This document shows positions 34,499 through 43,302 of a DNA stretch of 64,000 bases, one piece after another. Source of the stretch: Streptomyces sp. SID13726 (GTDB taxonomy: Bacteria; Actinomycetota; Actinomycetes; Streptomycetales; Streptomycetaceae); contig NZ_JAAGLY010000001.1 in the NCBI RefSeq assembly GCF_010548375.1, positions 434,001 through 498,000 on the forward strand. The letters are read 5' to 3'. The translations under genes and the position numbers were made by a program. Each line of letters begins with the position of its first letter. The first letter of the stretch is position 1. A model generated the notes under the pieces. That model saw only the letters and a list, made by a program, of their open reading frames with translations, searched no databases and was not told the DNA's origin.

Positions 34499-34854
34499 CA
34501 GCCCTCCTTCGTGGGTGTCTCGGCCGGCGCGCGAGGACGCGCATGACCGATTCTGATCGCTACGGGACGGTGCATTGGACACCTGAGTGGCTCCTGCACG
34601 CCTGTGTGACCGGCGCCAACTTCGGCGAGACTACAGCCTCTTCGGACAGCGCTTCCCGCCGCCCTCAGTCAAGAATCCGTTACAACCTGTCGGCGCCCGG
34701 CGCGCCGGTTTCGCGCTTCCTTCACAACAGACCACGGATTGAAGCCAATTGTGACCAGGCCGGTCTTGACTGCGCCAGAACAGGCTGGATTGGATCAGTG
34801 CAAGGGCTTCCCCCCTTGAACACCTCTGAATCCCCTGAGTCCGGAACGGGAATC
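34499..34854. other. Intergenic region between divergent conservon 1 and binding-protein gene
   Basis: 356 bp with lower GC than its flanks. No convincing ORF or RNA gene. A possible plus-strand -35 TTGACT with a poor -10 about 17 bp later lies before the binding-protein gene. Nothing stronger is seen. Confidence 0.4.
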
Positions 34855-35817
34855 GTGACTTCTACCGCCGCACACCGCAGGTCCATCAGGAACAACCCCG
34901 GCGTGGCCGCCGTCGCGCTCGCCGCCGCCACGGTCCTGCTTGCGGGATGCGGGTCCTCCGACGACACCTCCGACCCGCTGTCCGAGGACACGGCGGCCGC
35001 GAGCGGCGACACCGTCGTCGTCGGCTCCAACAACTTCGCCGAGAGCACCCTGATCGCCGACATCTACGGCGAGGCGCTGAAGGCCAAGGGCATCAAGGTC
35101 ACCTACAAGCCCAACATAGGCAGCCGCGAGACCACCTACGGTCTGCTGAAGAACGGCTCCATCACGGTGCTGCCCGAGTACAACGGCTCGCTGCTGGCCT
35201 ACCTCGACAAGGACGCGCCGCAGGAGTCGACCGAGGCGGTGAACACCGCGGTCAAGACCAAGCTCGACGCCAAGCTCACGCTCCTCGACTCGGCGCCCGC
35301 GGAGGACAAGGACTCGGTCACGATCAACGCGGACACCGCGAAGAAGTACAGCCTGACCGCCGAGTCCACCCTCGCGGACCTCAAGGACATCGCGCCCGAG
35401 ATGGTCATCGGCGGCTCGCCCGAGTTCCAGACCCGGCAGCAGGGTCTGCTCGGCCTGGAGTCGGAGTACGGCCTGAAGTTCAAGTCCTTCAAGGCGCTCG
35501 ACGCGGGCGGCGCGCTGACGCAGGCGGCGCTCACGAAGAACACCGTGCAGGCCGCGGACATCTTCACGACCGACCCCACCATCACCAAGGAGAAGTTCGT
35601 CGTCCTCAAGGACCCGAAGAACCTCTTCGGCTTCGCCAATGTGACCCCGCTGGTCTACAAGTCGGGCCTCTCCTCGGAGGGCGTCGCCGCCCTCAACGCG
35701 GTCTCCGCCAAGCTCGACACGGCGGCCCTCCTCGACATGGACTCCAAGGTCCAGCTGGAGAACAAGGACCCGCTGGACGTGGCGAAGGCCTGGCTGAAGG
35801 CGAACGGGCTCGGCTGA
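34855..35817 (+). CDS. Glycine betaine/osmoprotectant-binding lipoprotein (OpuCC/ProX type)
   Basis: 320 aa from GTG at 34855. Lipobox TVLLAGC. The mature part begins VVVGSNNFAESTLIADIYGE and includes NIGSRETTYGLLKNGSI, as in OpuCC/OsmF/YehZ binding proteins. It should deliver quaternary amines to the ATPase and permeases at 27.8-30.3 kb, from which it is separated by the four opposite-strand conservon 1 genes, so it must be transcribed on its own. Confidence 0.85.
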   Translation: MTSTAAHRRSIRNNPGVAAVALAAATVLLAGCGSSDDTSDPLSEDTAAASGDTVVVGSNNFAESTLIADIYGEALKAKGIKVTYKPNIGSRETTYGLLKNGSITVLPEYNGSLLAYLDKDAPQESTEAVNTAVKTKLDAKLTLLDSAPAEDKDSVTINADTAKKYSLTAESTLADLKDIAPEMVIGGSPEFQTRQQGLLGLESEYGLKFKSFKALDAGGALTQAALTKNTVQAADIFTTDPTITKEKFVVLKDPKNLFGFANVTPLVYKSGLSSEGVAALNAVSAKLDTAALLDMDSKVQLENKDPLDVAKAWLKANGLG

Positions 35818-36044
35818 ACCTGACCGACGACCGGCGCGGGTGCGTCCGCGCCGGTCATCCGGTCGGTCACCGCGGGGCCGTCCTCAGTTCCCGGGTCACG
35901 GCGGTCTCGTAGACCGTGCGGGCGGGTGGGCCGGCTGTTGCGGCGATCTCCCGGGCTGTGGCCGTGCGGCCGGTCGGTTCGGCGTACCGGCCCGGTCGAT
36001 GTGGCCATGGGCCTGGTGACGCTGCCCGCGCGGATGCCGGGCTG

Positions 36045-36570
36045 GAACCGTCTCCCAGTACGGCACCGGATGTCATGCGGGGGCTCCAACAGGTGCTGGC
36101 CCGAACGGAGTTCAAGGGCCTGGGCGGTCCCGTGGTCGTCCTACGCCTCACTGCCGGGCCCGGCCGCCGTGGACACGGCCGTGCGGGCCGGTGCGGACGC
36201 CGTGGTCGACGACCGGCACGCCGGGACCGAGGTGGTGCTGCGGGTCGGGACCGTGCACGTGATCCTGACGCGGCCGAGGAAGCCGTATCACTGTGAACAC
36301 GACGTCACCGACCTGGAGTTGGAGCCGCGCGCGGCGGACGTCGTGATCGTGAGGACCGGTTGTCTGGAGCCCGGGCTGTTCGCGATGGCCGCCGACTGGA
36401 AGACGGCGCTCACCCCGGGCGGCGTCGACCAGGACCTGCCACGGCTCGGTCATCACCGTATCCGCAGGCCGATGTTCCCCTTCGACGACGCTTCCGGCGG
36501 GGAGACACCGGACCTCAGGGCCCGGCTGATCCCTTCCTCGGACAGGGAGTTGACCGGACCCGACGAGTGA
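36045..36570 (+). pseudogene. Degraded M81 (MlrC-like) metallopeptidase, C-terminal remnant
   Basis: In one frame up to about 36147 the translation reads DVMRGLQQVLARTEFKGLGG; from about 36160 a different frame gives AAVDTAVRAGADAVVD and then the very typical MlrC C-terminal end LTPGGVDQDLPRLGHHRIRR followed by PMFPFD. The two parts fit the M81 C-terminal domain only if a frameshift near 36150 is corrected. The N-terminal two thirds of the family (about 490 aa) are missing, and the region upstream is non-coding in appearance. No start or ribosome site. A decayed relic. Confidence 0.6.
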
Positions 36571-36581
36571 GCACCGGCGTC

Positions 36582-37178
36582 CTAGTCCTCGACCGCCGCG
36601 GCGATCAGCAGGTCCAGGAGGGCGATCAGCACGTCCCGGGACGACTCGCGCCTGCGGGCGTCGCACAGGACCACCGGCACGCCCTCAGGGAGGGCCAGGG
36701 ACTCCCTGATCTCCTCGGGCGGGTAGGGGTGTTGGCCGTCGAAGCCGTTCACCGCGACCACGAAGGGGATGCGCCGGCGTTCGAAGAAGTCCACGGCGGC
36801 GAAGCTGGCCTCCGGGCGGCGGACGTCGATGAGGACGGCGGTGCCGAGGGCGCCGACGGCGAGGTCGTTCCACATGAACCAGAAACGCTGCTGGCCCGGG
36901 GTGCCGAACAGATAGAGCACCAGCTCGTCGCTGATCGTGATCCGGCCGAAGTCCATGGCCACCGTGGTGGCGCGCTTCTGCTCGATCCCCGCGAGGTCGT
37001 CGATGCCCAGGCCCGCCATCGAGAGCGGTTCCTCGGTGCGCAGCGGGGCGATCTCGCTGACCGATCCGACCATGGTGGTCTTGCCGACGCCGAAGCCCCC
37101 GGCGATCAGGATCTTCACGGTGTCGGGCGGGGCGGGAGTCTCAGCAGTCTCGGTGACGAGCGTTTCAGAGCCGGCCAA
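36582..37178 (-). CDS. Conservon 2 GTP-binding protein (CvnD type)
   Basis: 198 aa. P-loop GGFGVGKTT, ATTVAMDFGRI, G3-like FGTPGQQRF and G4-like VAVNGFDGQ. About 60% alike by eye to the conservon 1 GTPase. It overlaps the DUF742 gene by 14 bp, the same overlap length as in conservon 1, supporting common ancestry of the two units. Last gene of its operon. Confidence 0.88.
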   Translation of the reverse strand: MAGSETLVTETAETPAPPDTVKILIAGGFGVGKTTMVGSVSEIAPLRTEEPLSMAGLGIDDLAGIEQKRATTVAMDFGRITISDELVLYLFGTPGQQRFWFMWNDLAVGALGTAVLIDVRRPEASFAAVDFFERRRIPFVVAVNGFDGQHPYPPEEIRESLALPEGVPVVLCDARRRESSRDVLIALLDLLIAAAVED

Positions 37179-37524
37179 GGCCTTCCCTCACTTTCTGCAA
37201 CAGGTCCAGGTCCGGGGAGCGGGGCGAGACGGGGCGCGGGGGATGCGCGGTGATCAGCCCGGCCTCCAGGAGGTCGCACAGCATGATCACGACCACGCTG
37301 ACCGGCAGGTCGAGCAGGGCGGCCAGCTCCGCCACGGCGACCGGGCGGGCGCACCGGCGCAGGATGCGGGTCTGTTCGGGCTGTGGCCTCGGGGCCCGGT
37401 CCGGGGGCGGGTCCACCGCGGTCACCGTGGTGATGAGGGTGAAGTCGGCACGGCTGGGCCGGGTCCGTCCGCCGGTCAGGGCGAACGGTCGTACCAGGCG
37501 GCCCGCCGCGTCGCTGTCGGTCAC
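37165..37524 (-). CDS. Conservon 2 DUF742 protein (CvnC type)
   Basis: 119 aa. DUF742 core with LVRPFALTGGRTRP and the winged-helix-like PVAVAELAALLDLPVSVVVI. Starts 1 bp after the roadblock stop codon, so it is translationally coupled. Confidence 0.85.
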   Translation of the reverse strand: MTDSDAAGRLVRPFALTGGRTRPSRADFTLITTVTAVDPPPDRAPRPQPEQTRILRRCARPVAVAELAALLDLPVSVVVIMLCDLLEAGLITAHPPRPVSPRSPDLDLLQKVREGLGRL

Positions 37525-37525
37525 C

Positions 37526-37948
37526 TCATCCGCCGGTGGGGCCGATGCCGGCCCGTGGCGCCGCGCTGAGGTGCTCGCCGATCTTCTTCACCAGCATGTT
37601 CATCTGGTACGCCACCACGCCGACGTCGGCGTTCGGTCCCGTGAGGACGACGAGGTGGGCGCCGGGTCCGGCCGAGGTGAGGACCAGGAAGCTGTTGGCC
37701 ATCTCGATGAGCGCCTGGCGCACCGGGCCGCCGCGGAAGTCCATGCTGACGCCCTTGCTCAGGCTCATCAGCCCGGACGCGGTCGCCGCCAGCCGCTCGG
37801 CGTCGTCGCGCAGGAACCCGGTGGACTTGCTGACGACCAGCCCGTCCTCGGAGAGCACGACAGCCTGCGTCACGTCGGCGACCCGCTCCACGAGTCCGGT
37901 GAGCAGCTGGTCCAGCTGGGTGTGCGTGGCGGGGGTGGGGCGTGTCAT
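37526..37948 (-). CDS. Conservon 2 roadblock/LC7 protein (CvnB type)
   Basis: 140 aa from ATG at 37948, which has AAGGA at good spacing; an in-frame ATG at 37963 overlapping the kinase stop lacks one. Core LDQLLTGLVERVADVTQAVV, DGLVVSKSTG and GVVAYQMNMLVKKIGEHL are roadblock features. Expected to regulate the adjacent GTPase. Confidence 0.88.
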   Translation of the reverse strand: MTRPTPATHTQLDQLLTGLVERVADVTQAVVLSEDGLVVSKSTGFLRDDAERLAATASGLMSLSKGVSMDFRGGPVRQALIEMANSFLVLTSAGPGAHLVVLTGPNADVGVVAYQMNMLVKKIGEHLSAAPRAGIGPTGG

Positions 37949-37959
37949 GGCGGTGTCCT

Positions 37960-40719
37960 TCATGAGCGGTCGGGGTGGGGAGTCCGGGCGGCGACAGCGC
38001 GGGACCGGGGGGTTCCGGGGGTCCCGTCGGTGCCGGGGGAGGCGGTGCCGGCGGCGTCCGGGTCGGGCCGGCCGTCCTCGTCGGCGGGTGCCGTTCCTCC
38101 TGGGGGGCTGAGGGGGTTCTCCGGCGCTTGGGGCAGACCGTCCTTGTCGGTGAGGGGCGCTGCCGCGGTGCTCTTCGGTTCTTCGAGCCCGTCGGACTCC
38201 TCGCCCGGGCACTCCCGTACGTCGACGAGGTCCTCCTCGTCCCGGGCCCGGAGGGTGCCGCGCTGGAAGCCGGCCAGCGAGGAGGCCGCGTGGTCCGCCG
38301 TGAACTCGTCGACGTCCTCCGCCTCACCGACCGCCGAAGCCTCCTCACGCAGCTCCACGGCCAGACTGGTCTGCGGCACGCGCCGGGGGAGGGGGGTGAG
38401 TCCGCCGGGGCGGGGGGTGGTGGTGCTTTGGCGTTGTGGGAGGGGGCGAGGGCGGGGGGTGGCGGGTGTGGTCGGTGGGGAGGCCTGATCTGCGGGATCT
38501 GCGGGATCTGCGGGATCTGCGGGATCTGCGGGATCTGCGGGATCTGCGGGATCTGCGGGATCTGCCGGGTCTGGCGTGCTGGGCGCGTCGGCTGCGGAGG
38601 CGTCGGCCGCTGCCGGGTCGCCCTTCGCCACGGGCTCCGCCGGGCCCGTCGTACCTGTCGATCCGCGTGCTCCGGCTCTGAGTCCCGTGCCTGCCGGAAC
38701 GCGTGCGCCGTCCTTGCGTGATTCTGGGGCCGAGGGAGCCTCACCCCCGTCCGCACCCGCCGCCGTGTCCTCCGGCGTCTCCTCCGGCCCGTCCTCCTCC
38801 CGTACGACGACCTCGTGCGGTATCAGCACGATCGCCGTGGTCCCCCCGAACGGCGAGGACCGCAGCGTCACCTGGATGCCGTGGCGGTTGGCGAGGCGGG
38901 CGATGACGAACATGCCGAGGCGGAGGTCGTCGGCGAGGGCGACCACGTCGAACTTCGGCGCCTGTGCCAAGTGGGCGTTGAAGGAGGCGTACTCGTCCTC
39001 CGACATGCCGAGGCCCCGGTCCTCGACCTCGACGGCGAGCCCCTTGGCGACCAGCGCGGCCCGCACGCCGACGGGGCTCGGCGCGGGCGAGTACAGCGTG
39101 GCGTTCTCGATCAGCTCGGCCAGGAGGTGGATCACGTCCGCGACCGCGGGCGGGGCCAGGCAGACCTCCTCCTCGGTGTGCACCTCGACCCGCTGGTACT
39201 CGGCGACCTCGCCCACCGCGCTGCGCAGGATGTCGGCCAGCGCCACCGGCTCGGTCCAGCTGCGCCGCGGCTGCCCGCCGCTGATGATGACCAGGTTCTC
39301 CTCGTACCGCCGCAACTGGCTCGCCGTGGAGTCGAGTTCGTAGAGCCCGGCGAGGACGTCCGGGTCCTGGTGCTCGCGCTCCAGGGTGTCGAGACGGCTC
39401 AGCTGGAGGTTCACCAGGTTCTGGCTCTGGCGCGCGATCCCGAGGATCACCTTCTCGAAGCCCCGCCGGGTGTCGGCGAGTTCGACGGCGGTCACCACAG
39501 CGGTGCGCTGTGCCGTGTTGAACGCCTTGGCCACCTGGCCGAGTTCGTCCGAGCCGTAGTCCAACTCCGGTGCGGCCCGGTCCACATCGACCTTCTCGCC
39601 CCGCTCAAGGCGGTCCACCACATCGGGCAGCCGCTCCTGCGCGAGGCTCAGCGTGGCCTCCCGCAGACCGCGCAGCCGCCGGGACAGCGAGCGGGTGATC
39701 CGCCAGGACATGACCAGGCACAGCAGCAGCGCGATCAGCCCGCCGGCGCTGAGGGACGCGGCCGTCACCAGCTGCTCGTGCGCCTTGTCCGCGCTGCGGG
39801 TCAGCAGGGCCGCGGTCTGCTGCCGGATGAGGGCGCTGTAGCGCACGGACACCTTGTCCATGGCCGCCGCCCACTGCTTGCGCAGGTCCGGCAGCGCGGC
39901 CTGCCCGGTGCCGGCGGCGGGCTGCGCGGCGAGCACCTGGTCCTCGACGGACAGCAGGGTCTGCCAGTCCCGGCTCGCCAGGATGCTCTCGGTCTCGGCC
40001 TTCGCGGTGCCGCTGAGCGCGGGCACGATCTGGTCCTCGACGAGCCAGCGCCGGGTGTTCACCAGCTGCACGAACTCGGTCCAGGCCTTCTCGTCGAGAT
40101 GACCGGACGGCCAGGCCAGGGTGAGCCGTACGTCCTCCTGGGACGTCAGCTCCGCCGCGTGCTCCAGGGCGACCAGCGGCCCGGCCTGCGAGGTGAGGTC
40201 GCCGTCGTCGACCTGGGAGAGCTGCTGGAAGGCATGGATCTGGTCGTCGATGACCGCCGTGTACTGGTCCAGCGCCTGCTCGGCGGTGATGTCGGTGGGG
40301 TTGTCCACCTGGTCGCGGTAGTACTCCAGGCTGCCCACCGAACCGAGCACCGAGTACAGCTGGTCGGCGATGCGCGAGGGCGCCCGCTGGATCTCGTCGG
40401 AGCGGCCGACGAGCTTGGCGACCGCCTTGTCCGTCGCCGCGCGCTTCTCGTCCAGCGCGGCCCGGGAGCCGGGCACCTTGGCCAACCAGGCCGCGGACAC
40501 GGCGCGTTCGCCCTGGAGCGCGAGCGTGGCCTCGGTGCCCATCGCACCGGTGGACCTGCTCAGCTCGGTCTGCGAGCGCAGCCTGAGCCCCTCCGAGAAC
40601 ATCTGCGTGGTCGTCACGCCCCACATCGCGGCGAGGGTGACACTGGGCACCAGCGCCAGCAGGATGAGGGAGAGACGTATGGAGCCGAGGCGGCGCCGGG
40701 CACCTTTCCGGTCGGGCAT
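37960..40719 (-). CDS. Conservon 2 sensor kinase-like protein (CvnA type), phospho-His replaced
   Basis: 919 aa; ATG at 40719 follows AAGGA. TM1 at about 14-34, a 280-residue extracytoplasmic helical sensor domain, TM2 near 320-340 and HAMP. In the dimerisation segment the usual Asp-His is Asp-Ser (YELDSTASQLRRYEENL), while the HATPase domain keeps ELIENATLYSP and DRGLGM. The 240-residue tail is disordered, with eight Asp-Pro-Ala units encoded by a 9-bp tandem repeat, and ends in Arg-rich sequence. It probably works as an ATP-binding scaffold rather than a classical kinase. Confidence 0.85.
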   Translation of the reverse strand: MPDRKGARRRLGSIRLSLILLALVPSVTLAAMWGVTTTQMFSEGLRLRSQTELSRSTGAMGTEATLALQGERAVSAAWLAKVPGSRAALDEKRAATDKAVAKLVGRSDEIQRAPSRIADQLYSVLGSVGSLEYYRDQVDNPTDITAEQALDQYTAVIDDQIHAFQQLSQVDDGDLTSQAGPLVALEHAAELTSQEDVRLTLAWPSGHLDEKAWTEFVQLVNTRRWLVEDQIVPALSGTAKAETESILASRDWQTLLSVEDQVLAAQPAAGTGQAALPDLRKQWAAAMDKVSVRYSALIRQQTAALLTRSADKAHEQLVTAASLSAGGLIALLLCLVMSWRITRSLSRRLRGLREATLSLAQERLPDVVDRLERGEKVDVDRAAPELDYGSDELGQVAKAFNTAQRTAVVTAVELADTRRGFEKVILGIARQSQNLVNLQLSRLDTLEREHQDPDVLAGLYELDSTASQLRRYEENLVIISGGQPRRSWTEPVALADILRSAVGEVAEYQRVEVHTEEEVCLAPPAVADVIHLLAELIENATLYSPAPSPVGVRAALVAKGLAVEVEDRGLGMSEDEYASFNAHLAQAPKFDVVALADDLRLGMFVIARLANRHGIQVTLRSSPFGGTTAIVLIPHEVVVREEDGPEETPEDTAAGADGGEAPSAPESRKDGARVPAGTGLRAGARGSTGTTGPAEPVAKGDPAAADASAADAPSTPDPADPADPADPADPADPADPADPADPADQASPPTTPATPRPRPLPQRQSTTTPRPGGLTPLPRRVPQTSLAVELREEASAVGEAEDVDEFTADHAASSLAGFQRGTLRARDEEDLVDVRECPGEESDGLEEPKSTAAAPLTDKDGLPQAPENPLSPPGGTAPADEDGRPDPDAAGTASPGTDGTPGTPRSRAVAARTPHPDRS
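38487..38567. repeat. 9-bp tandem repeat GATCTGCGG, eight perfect copies plus one
   Basis: GATCTGCGG is repeated without interruption from 38487 to 38558, then once imperfectly. On the minus strand it encodes Asp-Pro-Ala repeats in the conservon 2 kinase tail. Unit length is a multiple of three, so copy-number change keeps the frame. Confidence 0.95.
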
Positions 40720-40763
40720 GGTCGTCCTTGGGCGGTCAGGGGGAGTGGTTCTCCTGGGAAGGG

Positions 40764-41780
40764 TCAACGGGTCCCGGCTGCGGCGAACTTCGCGACCGTC
40801 GCGACGTTCGTCCGGGTGACGAACGCGGGCCCGGTCAGCACCGGGGCCACACCGCCCCCGCTGATGTTGCCGTTGGTCCGGTACAGCCACAGCGCGTCCA
40901 CCGCGAGGTAGCCCTGGAGGTACGGCTGCTGGTCCACCGCGAACTGTACGTCGCCGTCGCGGATCGCCTTGACCAGGTCGTTGCTGAGATCGAACGTGGC
41001 GACCTGGGCCTTGCTGCCGGACGCTCGCACCGACTCGACGGCGTCCAGCGCGAACTGCGCGCCGTTGGTGACGACTTCGTCGATGCTCGGGTTCTGGCGC
41101 AGCTGGGCCGTGAGCGCGGTGTCCACGGCCTCGGGATCGGTGCCCTCCACGTAGAGGTTCTCGGTCCTGCCGCCGAACGTCTTCTTCACGCCGGCACAGC
41201 GTGCCTCCAGGGCGACGTTGCCCCGCTCGTGGATGACGCACAGCGCGTGCTTGGCCTTGAGTTCGTTCAGCTTGTTCCCGACGGCCGTGCCGGCGACGCT
41301 CTCGTCCTGGCCGAAGTACTCCAGGACGCCCTGCGACTTCCAGGCGTCGATACCGGAGTTGAGGCCCACGACGGGGATGCCCGCCGCGCGGGCCGCGGCC
41401 ACCGGAGCCTTCATCGCGGCCGGCTTGGCCAGCGTGACCGCGATGCCGTCGACTCGGTCGCCGATGGCGTCCCGCACCAACTGGGCCTGCTTGGTGGGGT
41501 CCGGGTCGTTCGCGTACGTCAGCTCGACACCGTCCTTGGCGGCGGCGGCCTCGGCGCCCTTCTGCACGAGCTCCCAGAAGGCGTCGTCCTTGCCCGAGTG
41601 GGTGATCAGGGCGATCTTCAGCCGGGCGGCGCCCGCGCCCTTCGCCGCGCCCGTACCCGAGTCGAGACGGGAGTCGCCGCCGGAACCGGAGCAGCCGACG
41701 AGCAGCAGAAGGGGGACGGAGAGGAGGGCGGCCAAGCGCACGGATCTGGAGGAAGCCCGAGGTGGGGGAGGAGTGGTCAT
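40764..41780 (-). CDS. Periplasmic-binding-protein-like sugar ABC lipoprotein
   Basis: 338 aa. ATG at 41780; lipobox LLLLVGC. The fold is RbsB-like (Peripla_BP_4): KIALITHSGKDDAFWELVQK, AIGDRVDGIAVTL, GIPVVGLNSGID and the late QPYLQGYLAVDALWL. There is no sugar ABC ATPase or permease near it. It is 44 bp upstream of the conservon 2 kinase on the same strand, so it may be co-transcribed and act as an extracellular ligand-binding input for that sensor. Confidence 0.82.
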   Translation of the reverse strand: MTTPPPPRASSRSVRLAALLSVPLLLLVGCSGSGGDSRLDSGTGAAKGAGAARLKIALITHSGKDDAFWELVQKGAEAAAAKDGVELTYANDPDPTKQAQLVRDAIGDRVDGIAVTLAKPAAMKAPVAAARAAGIPVVGLNSGIDAWKSQGVLEYFGQDESVAGTAVGNKLNELKAKHALCVIHERGNVALEARCAGVKKTFGGRTENLYVEGTDPEAVDTALTAQLRQNPSIDEVVTNGAQFALDAVESVRASGSKAQVATFDLSNDLVKAIRDGDVQFAVDQQPYLQGYLAVDALWLYRTNGNISGGGVAPVLTGPAFVTRTNVATVAKFAAAGTR

Positions 41781-42022
41781 GGTGTGCGGCACCTCGCTGT
41801 GCGGCCGAGCAGGCGGATCGCGAAAGGGCGGCCGAGACACGGGAGCGCCGGCCGGTTGTACTTTCACTGGCCAGGAGCCAACCGCGTGTGACCGCCGGTA
41901 GTCAAGTGATCAGCCCCTTGTAGCGACTTCTCGGTTCCGCATCGTAATGATCTTCACGTCTGCGGGCACATCGAGGGGGCGGTAGCGGGGTTGCGCCGGC
42001 GACGGGTGCACCTCGGCTCCCG

Positions 42023-42820
42023 TCACGGCTTGCGTGCCACCACGCCGTACATCGCGACGTCCTCGTCCCGGACCACTTCCGTACCGGTGCCGTCCGGACG
42101 CCACTTGTGCACCTGGACGACGCCCGGCTCCACCAGCTCCAGGCCGGTGAAGAACTCCTCGGCCTCGGCGCGGGTCCGCAGCCGCATCGGCATCCCGCGC
42201 GCCGCGTACTCCCGGGCCACCCGGCCGACCTCGTCCGGGGCGAACTCGGCGGTGCCGATGGACATCGCGAGGTGGCTCCCGGACGGCAGCGGGTCGAGGA
42301 GCCGGCGCACGATGCCGACGGCGTCGTCCTCGTCCGTCATGAAGTGCACGATCGCGATCACCAGCAGCGCCACCGGCCGCGTCGGATCGAGCGTCGCGCG
42401 CAGCTCGGGCGCCTCCAGGATGGCCGCCGGCTCCCGCATGTCGGCCTCGACGTACGAAGTCCGGCCCTCGGGCGTGCTGTTGAGCAGCCCCCGGGACAGG
42501 CGCAGGACGAGCGGGTCGTTGTCGACGTACACCACCCGCGAGTCCGGGGACACCGACTGGGCGATCTCGTGGATGTTGGGGGAGGTCGGGATGCCGGAGC
42601 CGATGTCGAGGAACTGCCGTGTCCCCGCCTCCTCGGCGAGATGGCGTACGGCCCGGTTCATGAAGTCGCGGTTGGCCCGCATGTGCACCGGCAGCGCGGG
42701 CCACTCACGGACCATGGCGTCGCCCGCCTCGCGGTCCGCCGGGTAGTGGTCCGTCCCGCCGATGATGTAGTCGTAGATCCGCGCGGAGTGCGCGCTCCCG
42801 GTGTCGATGTCTCGCTCCAT
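42023..42820 (-). CDS. SAM-dependent methyltransferase, DUF574/Methyltransf_19 family
   Basis: 265 aa. The signature N-terminus SARIYDYIIGGTDHYPADRE and RQFLDIGSGIPTSPNIHEIA, VVYVDNDPLVL and LLVIAIVHFM are diagnostic of this actinomycete-expanded family. Substrates are generally unknown. Single gene; no operon partner. Confidence 0.85.
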   Translation of the reverse strand: MERDIDTGSAHSARIYDYIIGGTDHYPADREAGDAMVREWPALPVHMRANRDFMNRAVRHLAEEAGTRQFLDIGSGIPTSPNIHEIAQSVSPDSRVVYVDNDPLVLRLSRGLLNSTPEGRTSYVEADMREPAAILEAPELRATLDPTRPVALLVIAIVHFMTDEDDAVGIVRRLLDPLPSGSHLAMSIGTAEFAPDEVGRVAREYAARGMPMRLRTRAEAEEFFTGLELVEPGVVQVHKWRPDGTGTEVVRDEDVAMYGVVARKP

Positions 42821-43302
42821 GCATCTCCCATCCCACCTTCAACTCCCGCCCAATCCAAGGTGGTTGGCGGATGTGTCCTGGATGTGCCCCGGCTCTCGGG
42901 GACGATGCCGAGCCCAACTTCAAGGACGTCGAGGGGGGCGTGGTGTGGGTGATGGGGGGCTCGCCTGGGAGTCCGGCGTGGTGCTCAGCGAGGTGAGCAC
43001 GGGCTCGTACAGCCCCGAACTGCGCCCGCTCACCGACGCGTTGGGCCTCCTGTCGTACGGCAACGGGGTCCGCTACGACAGAGGCCCGGGCCGGTGTCCG
43101 ACGGCAACCGCAGATGTGCGTGCCAGACCCCGCGACGCCGGACTGATCCGGACGACACCCCCTGGGCGCCCGGCAAGGGCGCCTGTGTCGTCACACGTGA
43201 CGGCGACACCGCGGGCGGGGAACGCGTCGGACCGCGCAGGCTGCCCGGCGGGTGAGCCGGGGTCTGCGCGGTCCGGGGGCCGGGAGGCACATGCGGTCCG
43301 TG
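42821..43302. other. Intergenic region, possible gene remnant
   Basis: 482 bp. On the plus strand about 42975-43110 translates to a protein-like run (GVVLSEVSTGSYSPELRPLT then DALGLLSYGNG) that I cannot assign and that has no good start or end. The rest looks non-coding, apart from the hairpin at 43229-43274. Confidence 0.35.
43229..43274 (-). terminator. Hairpin terminator after DUF6114 gene
   Basis: GGACCGCGCAG (43229-43239) pairs perfectly with 43264-43274, and an inner CCCGGC/GCCGGG stem closes most of the loop. It lies just past the DUF6114 stop. Confidence 0.65.

Noticed and set aside
31937..34546. Long plus-strand ORF opposite the conservon 1 kinase
   Set aside because: Shadow frame; the minus strand has HAMP and HATPase motifs.
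38436..38681. Plus-strand peptide with repeated Leu-Arg-Asp units
   Set aside because: Simply the other strand of the 9-bp repeat in the kinase gene; no start site.
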